A stretch of 64,000 nucleotides of DNA, from assembly GCF_001649575.2 (NCBI RefSeq), contig NC_051439.1, positions 4,393,152 to 4,457,151 of the forward strand, in the 5' to 3' direction. This stretch comes from Kryptolebias marmoratus. Taxonomy: Eukaryota > Chordata > Actinopteri > Cyprinodontiformes > Rivulidae. Below are positions 23,741 to 36,600 of the stretch, piece by piece. Under the pieces are notes generated by a model. That model searched no databases and had not been told where the DNA came from. It was given only the letters and a program-made list of their open reading frames with translations. Made by a program: the position numbers and the translations under genes. Positions within the stretch are counted from its first letter, which is position 1; each line of letters begins with the position of its first letter.

Positions 23741-24630
23741 TGTTCAAAGAATAAGAATTTATCTTGGTTTCAACTGGTTCCCATGCAGCTGAGAACATTA
23801 TAAGTTTGACCACAGGGCCAACAAAATACACCATATTCCAGGTTGACTATATAAAAAAATATTATTAACTCAAAATCAAGTTGTGTTTTTTTCAAGGGGT
23901 GAACACTTTTATATTGTGAGATTCAAATAGTTGCACATACTTTAATATATCTAAAATAACTGATGTTTATGGTAACTAGAATACTTAACTAGATGGTTAA
24001 GTATTCTTGTAGATACATAACCATTCGTCTAGCACTACTTATAAATTGACATTTTGTGTAACATTTTGTGGCAAAAACAATTATGATGTAAAAAGACCAA
24101 CATCTCTGCTTTTCTCCTAATAATTTGGAATCAAAGTGGAGCATTTTTTACTGTGAACATAATAACAGGTACCACTATGTGAAAGAACAGTCTCACTATT
24201 TTAGTAGTATTTCAGCAACCCATTAAACCTTAGAAATAAGTAATTTACTGTTTTATTATGATTCTTTAAAGCAGTGGCTCCAAACAGTCAGCTGGTCAGG
24301 AGGAACCTAAGACCACAAGAGAAGAATACATTTAATTAACTCTCTCTTAGTAAAACAAGACAAAAGCTTCCCGCTGCAATCCACTTGTCTCCCTATATTG
24401 TGCTCCTTCTTTTCCCTGACCCTTGTGTTTGGCCTTTACTCAGTCTCATGCTCTGTCAACATCATCTGCCACTGTGGAGCAGACAGGCTCAAAAGCAGAG
24501 CTTTTTACTTTTCTGCAGGTGGCTGATGTGACTGAAGCAAAAGGCAGCAACAACCCTTCCTCTTTTACTTTCTTTCACCACTAGCACAACCCTTTTCCTA
24601 CACAAAACATATTCTCTTTGCCAAGTCTAA
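23741..24630. other. No gene seen; possible unique island 24250-24560
   Basis: Mostly AT-rich. The part 24250-24560 is less AT-rich and repeat-free and might be regulatory, but nothing specific supports it. Confidence 0.35.
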
Positions 24631-24636
24631 ATTATT

Positions 24637-25135
24637 TTAAAATTAAAGGCCTAGCATTCCTTCAAGAATGCAGATCATCAACTGCCTTTCATGCCAGAGT
24701 TTTAGGCTAAGATTATCCTATGTAGAGAAGTGATGGCATTGTAGCTGTTTCGGTCAAACCTTGAAAAAAAAAACACAATTTCACACAATAATCTGAAATG
24801 TTATGTTTATTGCACGTGTTATGAATGAGCCACTACCATATCAGATTTTAGTACAATATTTATAAAATTGAACAGGTTATAGCTATGTGTGTTGGCTAAA
24901 ACTGATAAACTGTTGTGGCCATCTTGAATTTGCTTGACTTCAAAAGCTGTAGATGTACATCCAATAATTAGTTGGATTAGAATAGATTTTTTGCTAACAG
25001 ACAGAGTTGGCTCCAAATAGTTAATGGCAAAATGATAATTAAAGAAATCTTGAACAGTCTGTGTGCCCAGAATGTGTTCTGGGGATCAGTCTCAGCAAAT
25101 TTTGGGTCAATATCTGTAAAATTGACAGAGTTATA
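24637..25135 (-). repeat. Family H repeat, reverse orientation
   Basis: It starts with the terminal hairpin (AATTAAAGGCCTAGCATTCC near 24640), then CGGTCAAACCTTGAAAA, and runs through one complete and part of a second unit. It faces away from the next copy. Confidence 0.82.
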
Positions 25136-25235
25136 TTTTTTTTTCTGTTTTAGTTAACAGGTACAGTGTGTTACAATTGTGTTGTCTTTTTCAGTAACAA
25201 AGTATTCTGCTTTCCACAAAAAACTGTTTTAGATC

Positions 25236-25690
25236 CTTTATTATCGCCCACCGCTAAAAGGTGAAAGGGCACTAATAGGTTTACCTGTGTCAGGATGGCT
25301 GTTATAGCTAATCAATTTTATTCAACACAAAAACTAGCCATAACTTAGTAATTTCATAGCTATTGAGATAAAATTTGGTGTTGTAGTAGCTTAGACTAGT
25401 TCACATCACACACTCCAAGCGGTACATTTTAGGTAATATCTTTGCGTAAAACTTTGGCATTAGTTGTTAAAGTCAAGCCTGTTTGGATTGGATGTACATC
25501 TACAGCTGATTAACTTTGGGAGTCACCCAAATTCAAGCTGGCTGCACAGCTAATTAACTTCACCAACACAACAATGTCTATAAAATAGTCATATTTACCA
25601 CTATTGAGCTAAAGTTTAATGTGGTAGTAGGTGAAAGTCATCTCTAACGCATACTCTGAGCACACACTCACTGTAAGGTCAGTTTAGAAT
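25236..25690 (+). repeat. Family H repeat, leader and about 1.5 units
   Basis: It begins with the leader hairpin TTATTATCGCCCACCGCTAA near 25237 and runs to a truncated second unit. Together with the copy at 24637 it makes a divergent inverted pair. Confidence 0.8.
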
Positions 25691-26050
25691 TAAGAACTTA
25701 CATGTTTTTGACTGTGAGAAAAAGCCAGAGTTGTTGTTTTTCCTCTCTCCTACTCCCTTTTTCAGGGGTCACCACAGTGAGCTAATTTTGCACAAAGGAT
25801 TTGGCAACTGTTTTACACCAGATGCCCTTCCTGATGCAACCTAGGCTCAAATCTACAGCCTCGGGATTAGGAGGCCATGGCTCTGACCTCTAAGTTGCTG
25901 CAGCCACCATCAAAAGTACCTTAAGAAAACCCACATAATCACAGGGAGAACATGCAAACTCCACACATAAAGCTCTGCACAGCTGAGATTCAAACCAAAA
26001 GCTTTTCCTTCTGAGATGAATATGCTCTAACATTAGACCTTTTTTATTGG
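25690..26050 (+). repeat. Teleost interspersed repeat, diverged and interrupted
   Basis: It contains ACAGGGAGAACATGCAAACT near 25939 as in the copy at 23355. An unrelated block at 25738-25905 (CCCTTCCTGATGCAACCT) resembles another dispersed fish repeat inserted in it. (GGT)n follows near 26049-26060. Confidence 0.65.
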
Positions 26051-26060
26051 TGGTGGTGGT

Positions 26061-26835
26061 GGGGAAACATGTTAAATTGTGTAAAACTGCAAAGTACAAC
26101 TAAGCAAACTACACACAAGTTAGCCATTGTCTTTCTTTGAGGCCAGCCAGGATTTTAATACACTGAATCTTACATTAGCTAATATGAAACATCTATACTT
26201 TACCATCCTTGTTACTACATAGCGTTCTTTCACAACCGGTGTGTCATTTTTGTGAGAGTTGTTTTATAAGCCTGAAAAACAATTTAAAAAATCAGCTCTC
26301 ATTTGGCTCGCCATTAGCCTAGCCTGGACAAAAACTTTTGCCCTTTTCTCTAAACTTTGTGCTCTATGACTGATGTCATGGCTGACAAGGTGCTAACTAT
26401 TGTTAAATATTTGACAGAACATTATTTCAAAAATGACTAGATAATCGCTATAAATTTAAAAAAAATTAACTTTATGTCCTGATTACCAATAGTTTAAATT
26501 TGTCCTCTGTGGAGGACATTTGTAAACCTGAATATCTCCCACCTACTGCATACTACAAAATTAACTCCTTTTGCTATCTACTGAGGACATTTAGGGCTTT
26601 TAAATGAAACCAAATGTAAAGGGGTGGGGTTGATTACCTTACATAGATAAGGGAATTTTTAAAAATTGTGATTGGACAAAAAAAAACAAACCCATACATT
26701 TCTGGTAGTCAGGAGGTTAGGGTGTTTGACAAAACTTCAGTGCAACATAAAAAGGTAAAAATGTAATTTTCAGAGTTTTCAATATTTCAGATTTTCAGAT
26801 TCATGTTTAGTTAGCAAATATTTAACAACACCTGT
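26061..26835. other. No gene seen
   Basis: AT-rich DNA with nothing recognisable. Confidence 0.4.
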
Positions 26836-26839
26836 GGAC

Positions 26840-27175
26840 AGCACAATGGAGCAGTGGTTAGACCTGTTGCCTCACTGCAAAAAGGTTGCAGGTTTGCCTC
26901 CCGCCTGCGTCTGGGTCTTTTCTATGTGCAGGTTGCATGTTTTTCCTGTGCTTGTGTAGGTTTTCTCTGGGTACTCTGGTTTTCTCCCACATTCCAAAAA
27001 CATGCAAGTTATGTTAATTACCAACTCTAGATTGTCTCTAGATGAGAGTGTGAATAGTTTTCTGTCTCATTTATCTCTATGTGGACTTGTGACGTGTCTT
27101 GAACAATGACTGCAAGAGAAAGGTTCACCTACAACCCTATGAAAAAATGGATAAAAGAAAATGAATGGATAGATG
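26840..27175 (-). repeat. Teleost interspersed repeat, reverse orientation
   Basis: Same family as 23355-23740 read from the other end: GACAGCACAATGGAGCAGTG near 26836, GGGTACTCTGGTTTTCTCCC near 26969, then AAAATGAATGGATAGATGG at the end. Confidence 0.8.
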
Positions 27176-27179
27176 GCAC

Positions 27180-27640
27180 CTCTGTGCTCATTCTATTCTC
27201 AGTCTACAATATCCTTTACACAAATGTGTACCATAACTCTTTATCAACTTGTCTTCAGAAAATCTGCATTTTCTGTGTTCAATCAATAGAATAGCCTGCT
27301 TTGTTGAATCTATTTGCACTTTTATTCAAATTTAAAGGTCTACTGAAAAATGCTCAGCTTTTCATTGATTAACTTATTGTTCCTATGTTCTGCTCATTGT
27401 TTAGCTTTTGTTTGGAATGCACACCTCTGGAATATAATAATGTAGTTATCCTTTTTTATTATTAATTTGTTTTTATTACTCAGAATCTTGTACTTATATG
27501 TTTGTTGTGAGTGTGTTTTGATCTGCCATAAGAATAAAAATGTGAACTGAATTGTATCTACCATATAACCTGGTACAGGGCATAAATGACAACATTTTCA
27601 TTTAAACTGCTAACCAAAATAATTAAATGATCAAAGGACT
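27180..27640. other. No gene seen
   Basis: AT-rich unique sequence. Confidence 0.4.
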
Positions 27641-27644
27641 GACC

Positions 27645-28660
27645 TTTAAAAATTAAAGGCATAGCATTTCTTGAAGGAATGCATTTTGCCTGCAGTCTTT
27701 CGTGACAATGTTTTAAGCTAAAATCAGCTTATGCTAAGAAGGGACAGAGTTATAATTATTTTTGCTCAACCCTTGAAAATAACATTATTCACAATTACAT
27801 GTAATATTGCAATATCTTGCATAATATGTTAGTGCTTGGAGCATTTGTTGTGAATGACTGTCAGCTACTACAACACCAAATCTTAGTATATCTGTTAAAT
27901 TTGCTAAAGTACTGCAATTTTTAAGTAGGCTAAGACTGATTAGTTGTGGCAACCATCTTCAATTGGGTTGACTCCAAAAGTTAATCAGTTGTAGATGTAC
28001 ATCCAGTGATTACTTTCTGAAAGTTTCATTAAAATCCATCCTATAGTTCATTAGATATTTTGCTAACAAACAGAGTTGCTTCTAGTAATTGATGCCAAGG
28101 TTTTAGGCACAGATATTGTATGATCAGTTAGCATCCAGACTACAAGTTTTGGATCAGACTCAGCTACTACCACATCAAACCTTTGCTCAATGTCTGTAAA
28201 AGAGACTGAGTTTTAGTCATTTTTGTGTTTTCCACAATAATCCTTGCTGTGGTGGCTGTCTTGATTCAAGTTGACAACAAAAGTTAATCAGTTGTAAATG
28301 TAGAATTGACACCAATCCTAAATGGCAAAGTTTTAAATACAAATATTGCACAGTCAGTTAGCAGTTGGGTCATAAGAGATGATTTACTCTCATCTACAAC
28401 CACATAAATTCTTAGGATAATATCTGTAAAATGAACTAAGTTTATAGTCATTTTTGTGTTTTTCAAAGTTGATTAGATATGGTGGCAATCTTGAATTGGG
28501 TTGACTCTAAAAGCTAATCAGTTGCATCTGATGATTTTTTGTCTGAAAGGTACATCTATTCTGTGATTCATGAGATATTTTGTAACAGTAAAGACAAACA
28601 AACACACACAGAAACACAGGCAAAAACATGATCACTTCACATGCAACTGTGTGATAAAAT
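27645..28660 (-). repeat. Family H repeat, about three units, reverse orientation
   Basis: The terminal hairpin lies at about 27658-27690 (AGCATTTCTTGAAGGAATGC). Unit marks lie near 28050 and 28570, with a deleted unit in between (about 28290-28320). It ends in the CA-rich leader near 28600-28650. Confidence 0.82.
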
Positions 28661-29195
28661 TATTACACATTCAAAATGACTTTTATTTTGAATCTTTACA
28701 TATATGTGTGTGTGTATGTAAATTTGTTTTTGTTTTTATTTCCAAATATCTGTGACACATTTGCCTATGTAATAGCTGAAATTTATGTCAAGGGCTGTTT
28801 ATGTGCAAACTAATTAAACTAATTTACTTTACATACATCACTATGCCTGTTTATTGACACATTATTATTATTATTATTATAGAAACACTTTTTAAGTTTT
28901 AAACCTTGTAATTATATAGCATTAGTGTTTTTATTTTATACACCTTATCTTTGCCACTCATCTAGTTTTAACCAGTCATTTAAACAACAGAACAGTAACA
29001 AACTGAGAGAGAACTGGAGCATATGAGTGCCTACAATTTGATTTCAAAAGTTAAATATAACCAAAATGAGGCAAGTATTTTCCAAAGCCCATATAAGCAC
29101 CTTAAATCACAACTCATGCTCATTAAAAGGTAAAAAAAAATAAAAAATTACAGCCTTTGGCTCCTTGCTGTGTGGGAACATTTAGCAACGGCGCA
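28661..29195. other. No gene seen
   Basis: AT-rich, with a (TG)n run near 28705 and (ATT)n at about 28862-28880. Confidence 0.45.
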
Positions 29196-29199
29196 GCAT

Positions 29200-29560
29200 G
29201 TCAAACCATGTCAAGTGTTACAGTTCTCTTCCTGTTTGGGCGGTGGTGGGGGGAATATCAGCTCACAAATGAATTAAGCTAAAAAGGCTTGTCTTCAGAC
29301 CCCTTCCTAAAATGATTAACCCTTCTAAAGAGCATTATTGAGTTTTGAGTGCATGGTAGTGCCGTCTCTTTGCCTGTAATTGTTCTTTTTCTGTTGTTTC
29401 CTTCATCAGTCTCTCTCTCTCTCTCTCTCTTCATTATGTGAAAAGAAGGGAAAAATGTCTGAATAGAGGAGGGAGATTTTCCCACAGTCAGTCAACTTAG
29501 AGAAATACACTATTGTGGTGAGGTTCCCATCCCAGTGCCCTGCTGCTTGGTTCACCGTAG
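29200..29560. promoter_or_regulatory. Non-repetitive island with (TC)n
   Basis: Mixed-composition DNA about 1 kb upstream of the mbip promoter, with a (TC)n tract near 29410-29431. No exon supported. Confidence 0.2.
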
Positions 29561-30399
29561 CCAGAAGCACAATGTTCTTAGAATTAAGCCACTATTCTTT
29601 CTCCTGTTAAAGAAAATATTCAAATGCAGCCAAAAATGTTTTGTCTGTCCCATAAAAAATGAAACTCTTCTTGGCACTGTAGACATAAATTTAGGTCAAG
29701 ATGGTAAACAGCAGCTCAACATTCTGCTTGTTTTGGTTTAAAACAGGCAGAATAATAAAAAAAAAATTGGAACATTTTTCATCTTGTATTTCATTACAAA
29801 CCAGTGACATTTTTTTTTCATATAGCCTTAAAATATATCAACATTGCATGCTCTATTCTTCTTTCATTTGAAGATTGACAAAAAGACATAAGCAGTTTTT
29901 TATGCAGCAGATTTCATTAAGTTGATAAAGATTATGAAGGAAAATGTAAACGTATTACCACATAAGCATCTTCAAGACAATCCATCCAGATCAAGATGAA
30001 AGAGTTAGACACAAATCATGTGATCATTTAAAAAATGAAATTGATAATGCTGCTAGAACATTTTTTTATTTGTTTGTTTTACTATAATAGTTTGAACTTC
30101 TTCACAGCTATTAAAAAAGATATTAATTTAAGTCATTTTGGTATTTTTTGGTTTATGTCAATGGATAAAGGTCAAGTTTTACTTTCCAAAATAATCTTAC
30201 TGAAGCAATGCTTTAGAATAACAAAGAAACAAAATTATGGAAAATCAGCAATATTTTGTTAAGTGTGTGTATGTTATAGAAAAATGCTGAGAACAGATAA
30301 ATTACAGCAAGAATGGCTCTTCAGTGTATTGAATTTATTTATTTGTTTTTCAGTGACGATGTGATTTACAAGTAAATCTCATATTTCTTTGAACTGCTT
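29561..30399. other. No gene seen upstream of mbip promoter
   Basis: AT-rich DNA; the frames at 29535-29741 and 30035-30262 show no family resemblance. Confidence 0.45.
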
Positions 30400-30529
30400 G
30401 CTTTAAACGCTTTCGCAAGAACGTCGGCTGTGTGCACATGCGCGGTGTAGCCCATAGGTCATTAATCACGTGAACACAGCCTCAGTTTTCCAACCAATCA
30501 ACACACAGTATTTTCGAGCGTTAGCAGCA
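30400..30529 (+). promoter_or_regulatory. mbip: mbip promoter and 5' UTR
   Basis: A less AT-rich, CpG-bearing stretch immediately before the start codon, with no clear TATA box. It has an NRF1-like TGCACATGCGCG at about 30433-30444, a palindromic E-box TCACGTGA at 30466-30473 (USF/MITF-type) and a CCAAT box at 30494-30498. This combination suits a broadly expressed gene. The transcription start cannot be placed exactly. Binding is inferred from motifs only. Confidence 0.6.
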
Positions 30530-30649
30530 ATGGCGGAGACAACGAAGCTAAGTGAAAACGAAGCTCCTCCCAGTGAACCAACTAAAATGTCCAGTTACAG
30601 GCACTGCATGGATGTGATCCTGAGGCTGCTTTCAGACTTTGGAAAAGAG
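30530..30649 (+). CDS. mbip: mbip coding exon 1
   Basis: Codes residues 1-40, beginning MAETTKLSENEAPPSEP and ending LLSDFGKE. The donor is GAG|GTTGGT, phase 0. The reading frame is open upstream to 30470 but only with a GTG, so the ATG at 30530 (context GCAATGG) is the start. The second half is the amphipathic helix seen near the N-terminus of vertebrate MBIP. Confidence 0.93.
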
Positions 30650-33600
30650 GTTGGTTTGGAATATTTAAGCTGCTTCACTTCGGGTATTTATTCGTTCAGT
30701 CTGAGAGTTAGTTAGCTACATGCTAATGTTTTTAGCATCTTATACTGTTAGCATGCTAGCCTCATAGAAGCTCTGTCCATTCATTGTTGGCTAGATGCCG
30801 ATTTTTTCGAGGCAAAGTTAACGTGATTGGGTTTCTTGTTTGCATTAGGTTTTAATAATTGAAACCTTTTGCAGTTAGACATGTTGTCAGACCAGGTCTC
30901 ACACATACCACCTTATCAATGCAATCACCATGTGTTATATTTTTGTAATCCGACTTTAACATAAAAAATAAATTGTTGCATGATAATATCACGACATTTG
31001 TACATGTTTGTCGCACAATCATTGTGATTTCTGGTAGTATTTAAATATTACTGACTGGTCACCTAATTCTACCTTCATTTAGTATAAAATATTACAACAA
31101 ACTATGAAATAGTATTCATCATTGGAAAGTTTTGTTTTCCAGAAATGAAGGTTCTGGTTTACAAATTCAAAAGACAGTCATAAAACAGTGATGGTCTTGA
31201 TGCTGGCTGATTTCTTATGAATTCCTATTTTGCTTGTTGAGTAGAAATAGATTTACAGTGGTTTTTATGTTAACCAAAAAGTACTTTGCTATTATTTTAA
31301 TCTTTACTGAGGCTGGCTGGTGATAGCTTATAATTTGCTTTTTTTTTAAAATAACAAAGCTATTTTTGAACCATTAAAATGATTCACAGTTTTCAAACCT
31401 CTTTATGTATTTATTTGATAAATGAGTATTTTGTCTTAAACGGTAGCTAATAGCTAAAAATAGGAGAACAGTTAAAAGCTAAAATTAGCTGAACAAAAGC
31501 TAAACAGTAGCTCAAAGCTAAAATTAAAGCAAGTATGCTAAAGTAGATTTCAAAAACCACCAACGTTTTTCAAGAATTAAAATGAGAAAAAAAGTAACTA
31601 AAGTTAAAAAAATTTAAAACAATATAAAACTTACAAAAATCTAAATCTTACAGCTGTGATGTCCTAAACGAGCTGAAGGTTTTGATGCATAAATGGTTAA
31701 AGTAGCTGAAAGTATGCTGTAATTTGTCTAAAAACAATGTAGCTATGCTGACTCAGCAATAACATAAAGATTATAGAGAATTAGAAAATTACTGTCCAGG
31801 ACATTTTATGTATGTAAGTTTAAAAAACAATGGAAAATGTTTTGGAATAAAATGATTCACAGTTTTCAAACCTCTTTATGTATTTATTTGATAAATGAGT
31901 ATTTTGTCTTAATATTGTGGTTTTTTTTTAAAAAATACTTATCTTTGTTTGTTTTGAAATAAAGCTCAGATTAGGGGAGGCTGCTTTGAAAATAAAAGTC
32001 AATCCGAGTGCCGTGGATCTCTCGACATCTTCAGAGGCTCAGGTTTATGGCTGTTTGCAGGAGCATATCACTAAATTACAGGTGAAAGGGGTGCATGTTT
32101 ACAGTAATACTGATTAATGTTAAATTGTATTATTACTTAAAAGGGTTTGCACAGCTAGATTCAAATTGATGACCATTTCATGATTATTATCAATAATGTT
32201 CTATATGATTGCATACTATTTTCTTTACTTAAAAAAACCCAAACAAATCAAAAATACTGAAATATAGACACACACATCCTGTGGTTGTGTGCAATCAGTG
32301 TTCTTCCTGTTTTACCACAGGCTGTTTCCAAAAGCCTGAGATCACTGGTGGAGGCTGATGGTGTTGCATCAATGAAGGACAACGCACTGGATAAAGGTGT
32401 CTCATCATCCTCAGTAAGAGAGCAGACAGCTGTGTTGTCTGAGCACCAAGATCACAACTCGGAGGCCGCAGAGAGTAAGACTTTGGGTGATGACATCATG
32501 GTTCAGATCCGAGCTGGGAAATCAGAGGTTGGTTTCTGTCAACAGATCTGTCAGCTGTTCTGGCAGTGACATTTTAAAGCCCTTCACACTTTGTCAGGCA
32601 AATGAATAATCATAAGTAATTGCTTCCAAAGATGTGCACATGACATGTAGCAAATGCTTGATGGAGACCTGATACTGGGTTCGGCAGAGTGTAAGGGGTC
32701 CTGTAGTGCTGTGGTGGGGTAGAGCAGACCACGTTGCTGGAGGGTTTTGAGAGAGGGCCAGGTCCTTGATGGATTATGAAGTGGATGCTCATTACTCTGA
32801 GATTGCATGTGGATGAAGGACAAGAGGCCCCATTCTGGTGTGCATTTATTTTGGTAGCCAGGCAAATCGTATTCATATTCCATCATGTGATGATGGTAAG
32901 CAATTTAACTTTTTTTGACTACCTGGAATAATTTTTTACACTGTGTTTTGTTTATGAATGCAACATAAATCTCTGCACTATGTCTACTCTAAATCACTGA
33001 AAATAAATAAGGAAAACATTGCATTCTTCACACTCATCAGTAGCTCATCAATCCATTGTATCTTATTATCCTTGTTGTCTTTTTCTTTAACTCCAGATTG
33101 AGCGAAGAATATCTGCATTTATGGAACGCAAGCAGATGGAGATCAATGAAAACAATGTGCGCGAGTTTTGCAACGTGATCGACTGCAATCAGGGTGAGAA
33201 TGGAAGAGAGGTGGGGAGGGGGAGGGGGAGGGTGGGCAGGGTGGAGAGGGAGCCTGCACACAGATTGCCAATGTTTGGGAGAGAGCTGATTTCCACAGGC
33301 GAGAGGTCAGGCTGAACTGCTCCAAGAGTGGGACTGAAGTAGCTAACACACTCGGCCTCAAAACGCAACGCGCTCTGTCCAGAAAAACATGAGACGGAGA
33401 GCCTTTTTGAAATTCAAAGCTTGTATGAGACACCAGTAATAGAAATCAGGAGAAACTGCAGTTCACGTGTGGTGTATACATATGTAATGCATTTTTCAGT
33501 TTTTTAATGACAATTTATTATCATTTATGAATTCTAATTGCAGTCTTTATGGAATTTTATCCTTCACAGAAAACAGCTGTGCCAGAACAGATGCTGTGTT

Positions 33601-36600
33601 CACTCCATATCCAGGCTTTAAAAGCCACGTAAAAGGTAAGATAATGGGTCATTTTGTTGGGATCATGAACCAATAAAGCTTGACCTTTTCAAAAAGGATG
33701 ATAAAATATAAATGTTTTTGTTAAACTCTGGTAATTTTAAAATGGGACATACCATAACAATCCCAAGCAGCATGGAAGTTAACTGTTTATTGCTTCATGT
33801 GGCAATGTCTCATTTTTAAATGAATGTGTTCTACATGTTTATGTTTTTTGGCTGAGCAGTCACACGTGTAGTAAACACTTACGGGCCCCAGACTCGTAGT
33901 GGGGGATGCCAGGGAGAAGCCGGGGAGCACCAGAGGGGGACGACTGTAAGAGATTGTGGAAATGCAGCCATAGAGGAGCGACTTCAGAACATTGAGAGTC
34001 ACCTGAAACTGCCATCTGGTAAGGGAACCAGAAAAAAAGACCAATTATACTGATGTTTAAAGGGTTGCATGAATTGTTGTGGATGACAATAATCATATCG
34101 TAAAAATAATGAACTGTTTTTTTCCTTCATTATGAAAGGTATAGAAATTGTAACAAGAAACCTTTGTTTGAAGATGTGTGTTAACCTTTTAGTATTGTGA
34201 TGCTTCTCCTTTTTTCTACTCGTAAATACATTTTACTGTCCCAATGAACCCCAGACTAAATTTGTCATTTACAGTCTCATGTATGTAAGATCTTAAGGTA
34301 GCTTTTCATTCCTCAGTGGGGCCCATCCCTTTAAACGTCTACCAGAGACTCAAGAAGCTGGAGGATCGTATCCTGGAGCTGGAGGGACTCTCACCTGAAT
34401 ACTTTCAGTCCTCAGTGAGTTCTCTGGCTTGAATATTGGATACATGGAGGACATTTTTAATTACTTCTCAGCATTAATACAACAATCCTAAAGAATATTA
34501 TAAAGAATTCAAACAATATTCATAAGAAACTAAATGTATATAAGACAGTTTCATGTGAGTACTGTTTTTGACTGAATCTTTTGCACGGTACTTTCTGGAG
34601 AAAATGAAAATTGTGTGAGAGATGCGACAAACACTCAAACTCTGGCAACACAATTCTCATCAAGTCCAAAAAAACATAGATGAAAGGAATTATCAACGTT
34701 ATTTATATTTTACATTACACATCAAAATTAACTATCCTCAATGCACACATTTACAACAATTAGCCACACTTACCTAAGAGACTGTATTATTTTATTCAGT
34801 TAGAACAGCTTGTAATGTGTCGTCTTGTGTCTGAGTGGAACAGCAGATCATCGCATCACACTGTTTCACCTCCTACATATGTGCCACTTTGTTTTCAGCC
34901 TGCTTTTGTTAGTCAACCTGGCATAATTTCACCCAATAATACAAAAAAACCTCCACTCAGAACATGCACCCTCACAAAGTTCTCACATATAAACCTAAAG
35001 TAGCTGGAGGCTCGTTTACTGAATTTTTACTGTACAGGTCTGAGTCTTGTGTAAAACTGAGTGAATCAGGCCGCTAAAATTTGTTAGAGAAGCTGAAACT
35101 GAATTAATAAAGTAACATCTAGAACAAATGCTAACTATAGCAAAACCAAAGCTAAAAGCTAAACTTAGATAAACAAAAACTGCAAGTTAAAATTAGCAAA
35201 ACAGGAGATACATTTAGTAAAACAGTAACTAAAAGGTAAATTATGTAAAACGGCAGCTACAATCTAAAACCAGCTAAACGGTAGCTAATAGCTAAAAATA
35301 GGAGAACAGTTAAAAGCTAAAATTAGCTGAACAAAAGCTAAACAGTAGCTCAAAGCTAAAATTAAAGCAAGTATGCTAAAGTAGATTTCAAAAACCACCA
35401 ACGTTTTTCAAGAATTAAAATGAGAAAAAAAGTAACTAAAGTTAAAAAAATTTAAAACAATATAAAACTTACAAAAATCTAAATCTTACAGCTGTGATGT
35501 CCTAAACGAGCTGAAGGTTTTGATGCATAAATGGTTAAAGTAGCTGAAAGTATGCTGTAATTTGTCTAAAAACAATGTAGCTATGCTGACTCAGCAATAA
35601 CATAAAGATTATAGAGAATTAGAAAATTACTGTCCAGGACATTTTATGTATGTAAGTTTAAAAAACAATGGAAAATGTTTTGGAATAAAATGATTCACAG
35701 TTTTCAAACCTCTTTATGTATTTATTTGATAAATGAGTATTTTGTCTTAATATTGTGGTTTTTTTTTAAAAAATACTTATCTTTGTTTGTTTTGAAATAA
35801 AGCTCAGATTAGGGGAGGCTGCTTTGAAAATAAAAGTCAATCCGAGTGCCGTGGATCTCTCGACATCTTCAGAGGCTCAGGTTTATGGCTGTTTGCAGGA
35901 GCATATCACTAAATTACAGGTGAAAGGGGTGCATGTTTACAGTAATACTGATTAATGTTAAATTGTATTATTACTTAAAAGGGTTTGCACAGCTAGATTC
36001 AAATTGATGACCATTTCATGATTATTATCAATAATGTTCTATATGATTGCATACTATTTTCTTTACTTAAAAAAACCCAAACAAATCAAAAATACTGAAA
36101 TATAGACACACACATCCTGTGGTTGTGTGCAATCAGTGTTCTTCCTGTTTTACCACAGGCTGTTTCCAAAAGCCTGAGATCACTGGTGGAGGCTGATGGT
36201 GTTGCATCAATGAAGGACAACGCACTGGATAAAGGTGTCTCATCATCCTCAGTAAGAGAGCAGACNTTTTTTTTTTTTTTTTTTTCGCTGTAGTTTGGTG
36301 TTTGCTGAAAAGCTGCACACAGTTGGCCCACGGTTTTAGGAACAACATTCTAATACTCAGCAGCAAAAGGAGGCTCCATAAGCAATTCTAAAGGGTTTTA
36401 CCGTTGGAATTGAAGATACCAAATTAAAACCCTCTGCTTCAAGCTTCTATTCAGGTTTAACCAGGGACATTCACTGAGTTATAACCCCTCATCTCTCCCT
36501 CTCTTTACTGTCTCTATTGTCTACTGTCTCTAACATTCAACAAAGGTAAAATTCCATTAAAAGCCTTTTTTATAAATCAATTTTTCCCTTGTCCATTCTT

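Larger units (their letters stand above)
35275..36265 (+). repeat. 991-bp duplicated block, second copy (probable misassembly)
   Basis: It lies in intron 7, after exon 7 and before exon 8. It begins smoothly within the family K element and ends in mid-exon 3, directly at the single N (36266) followed by 19 T. Exon order 7-2'-3'-8 makes no sense for the protein. Confidence 0.93.

Noticed and set aside
23303..23803. 166-codon + strand frame
   Set aside because: It lies over a dispersed teleost repeat whose other copies are not open in the same frame.
30470..30529. N-terminal extension of mbip by 20 codons
   Set aside because: The extension has only a GTG at 30470 and covers the promoter motifs; the ATG at 30530 has a good start context.
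33037..33433. Frames over mbip intron 4, including a proline-rich minus strand frame
   Set aside because: They arise from the intronic G-rich tract and from antisense readings of exon 4.
35803..36265. Exon duplication as an alternative mbip isoform
   Set aside because: The second exon 3 is cut by an N, and the copy shows no visible difference from the first, so misassembly is the simpler explanation; kept only as a finding to test.
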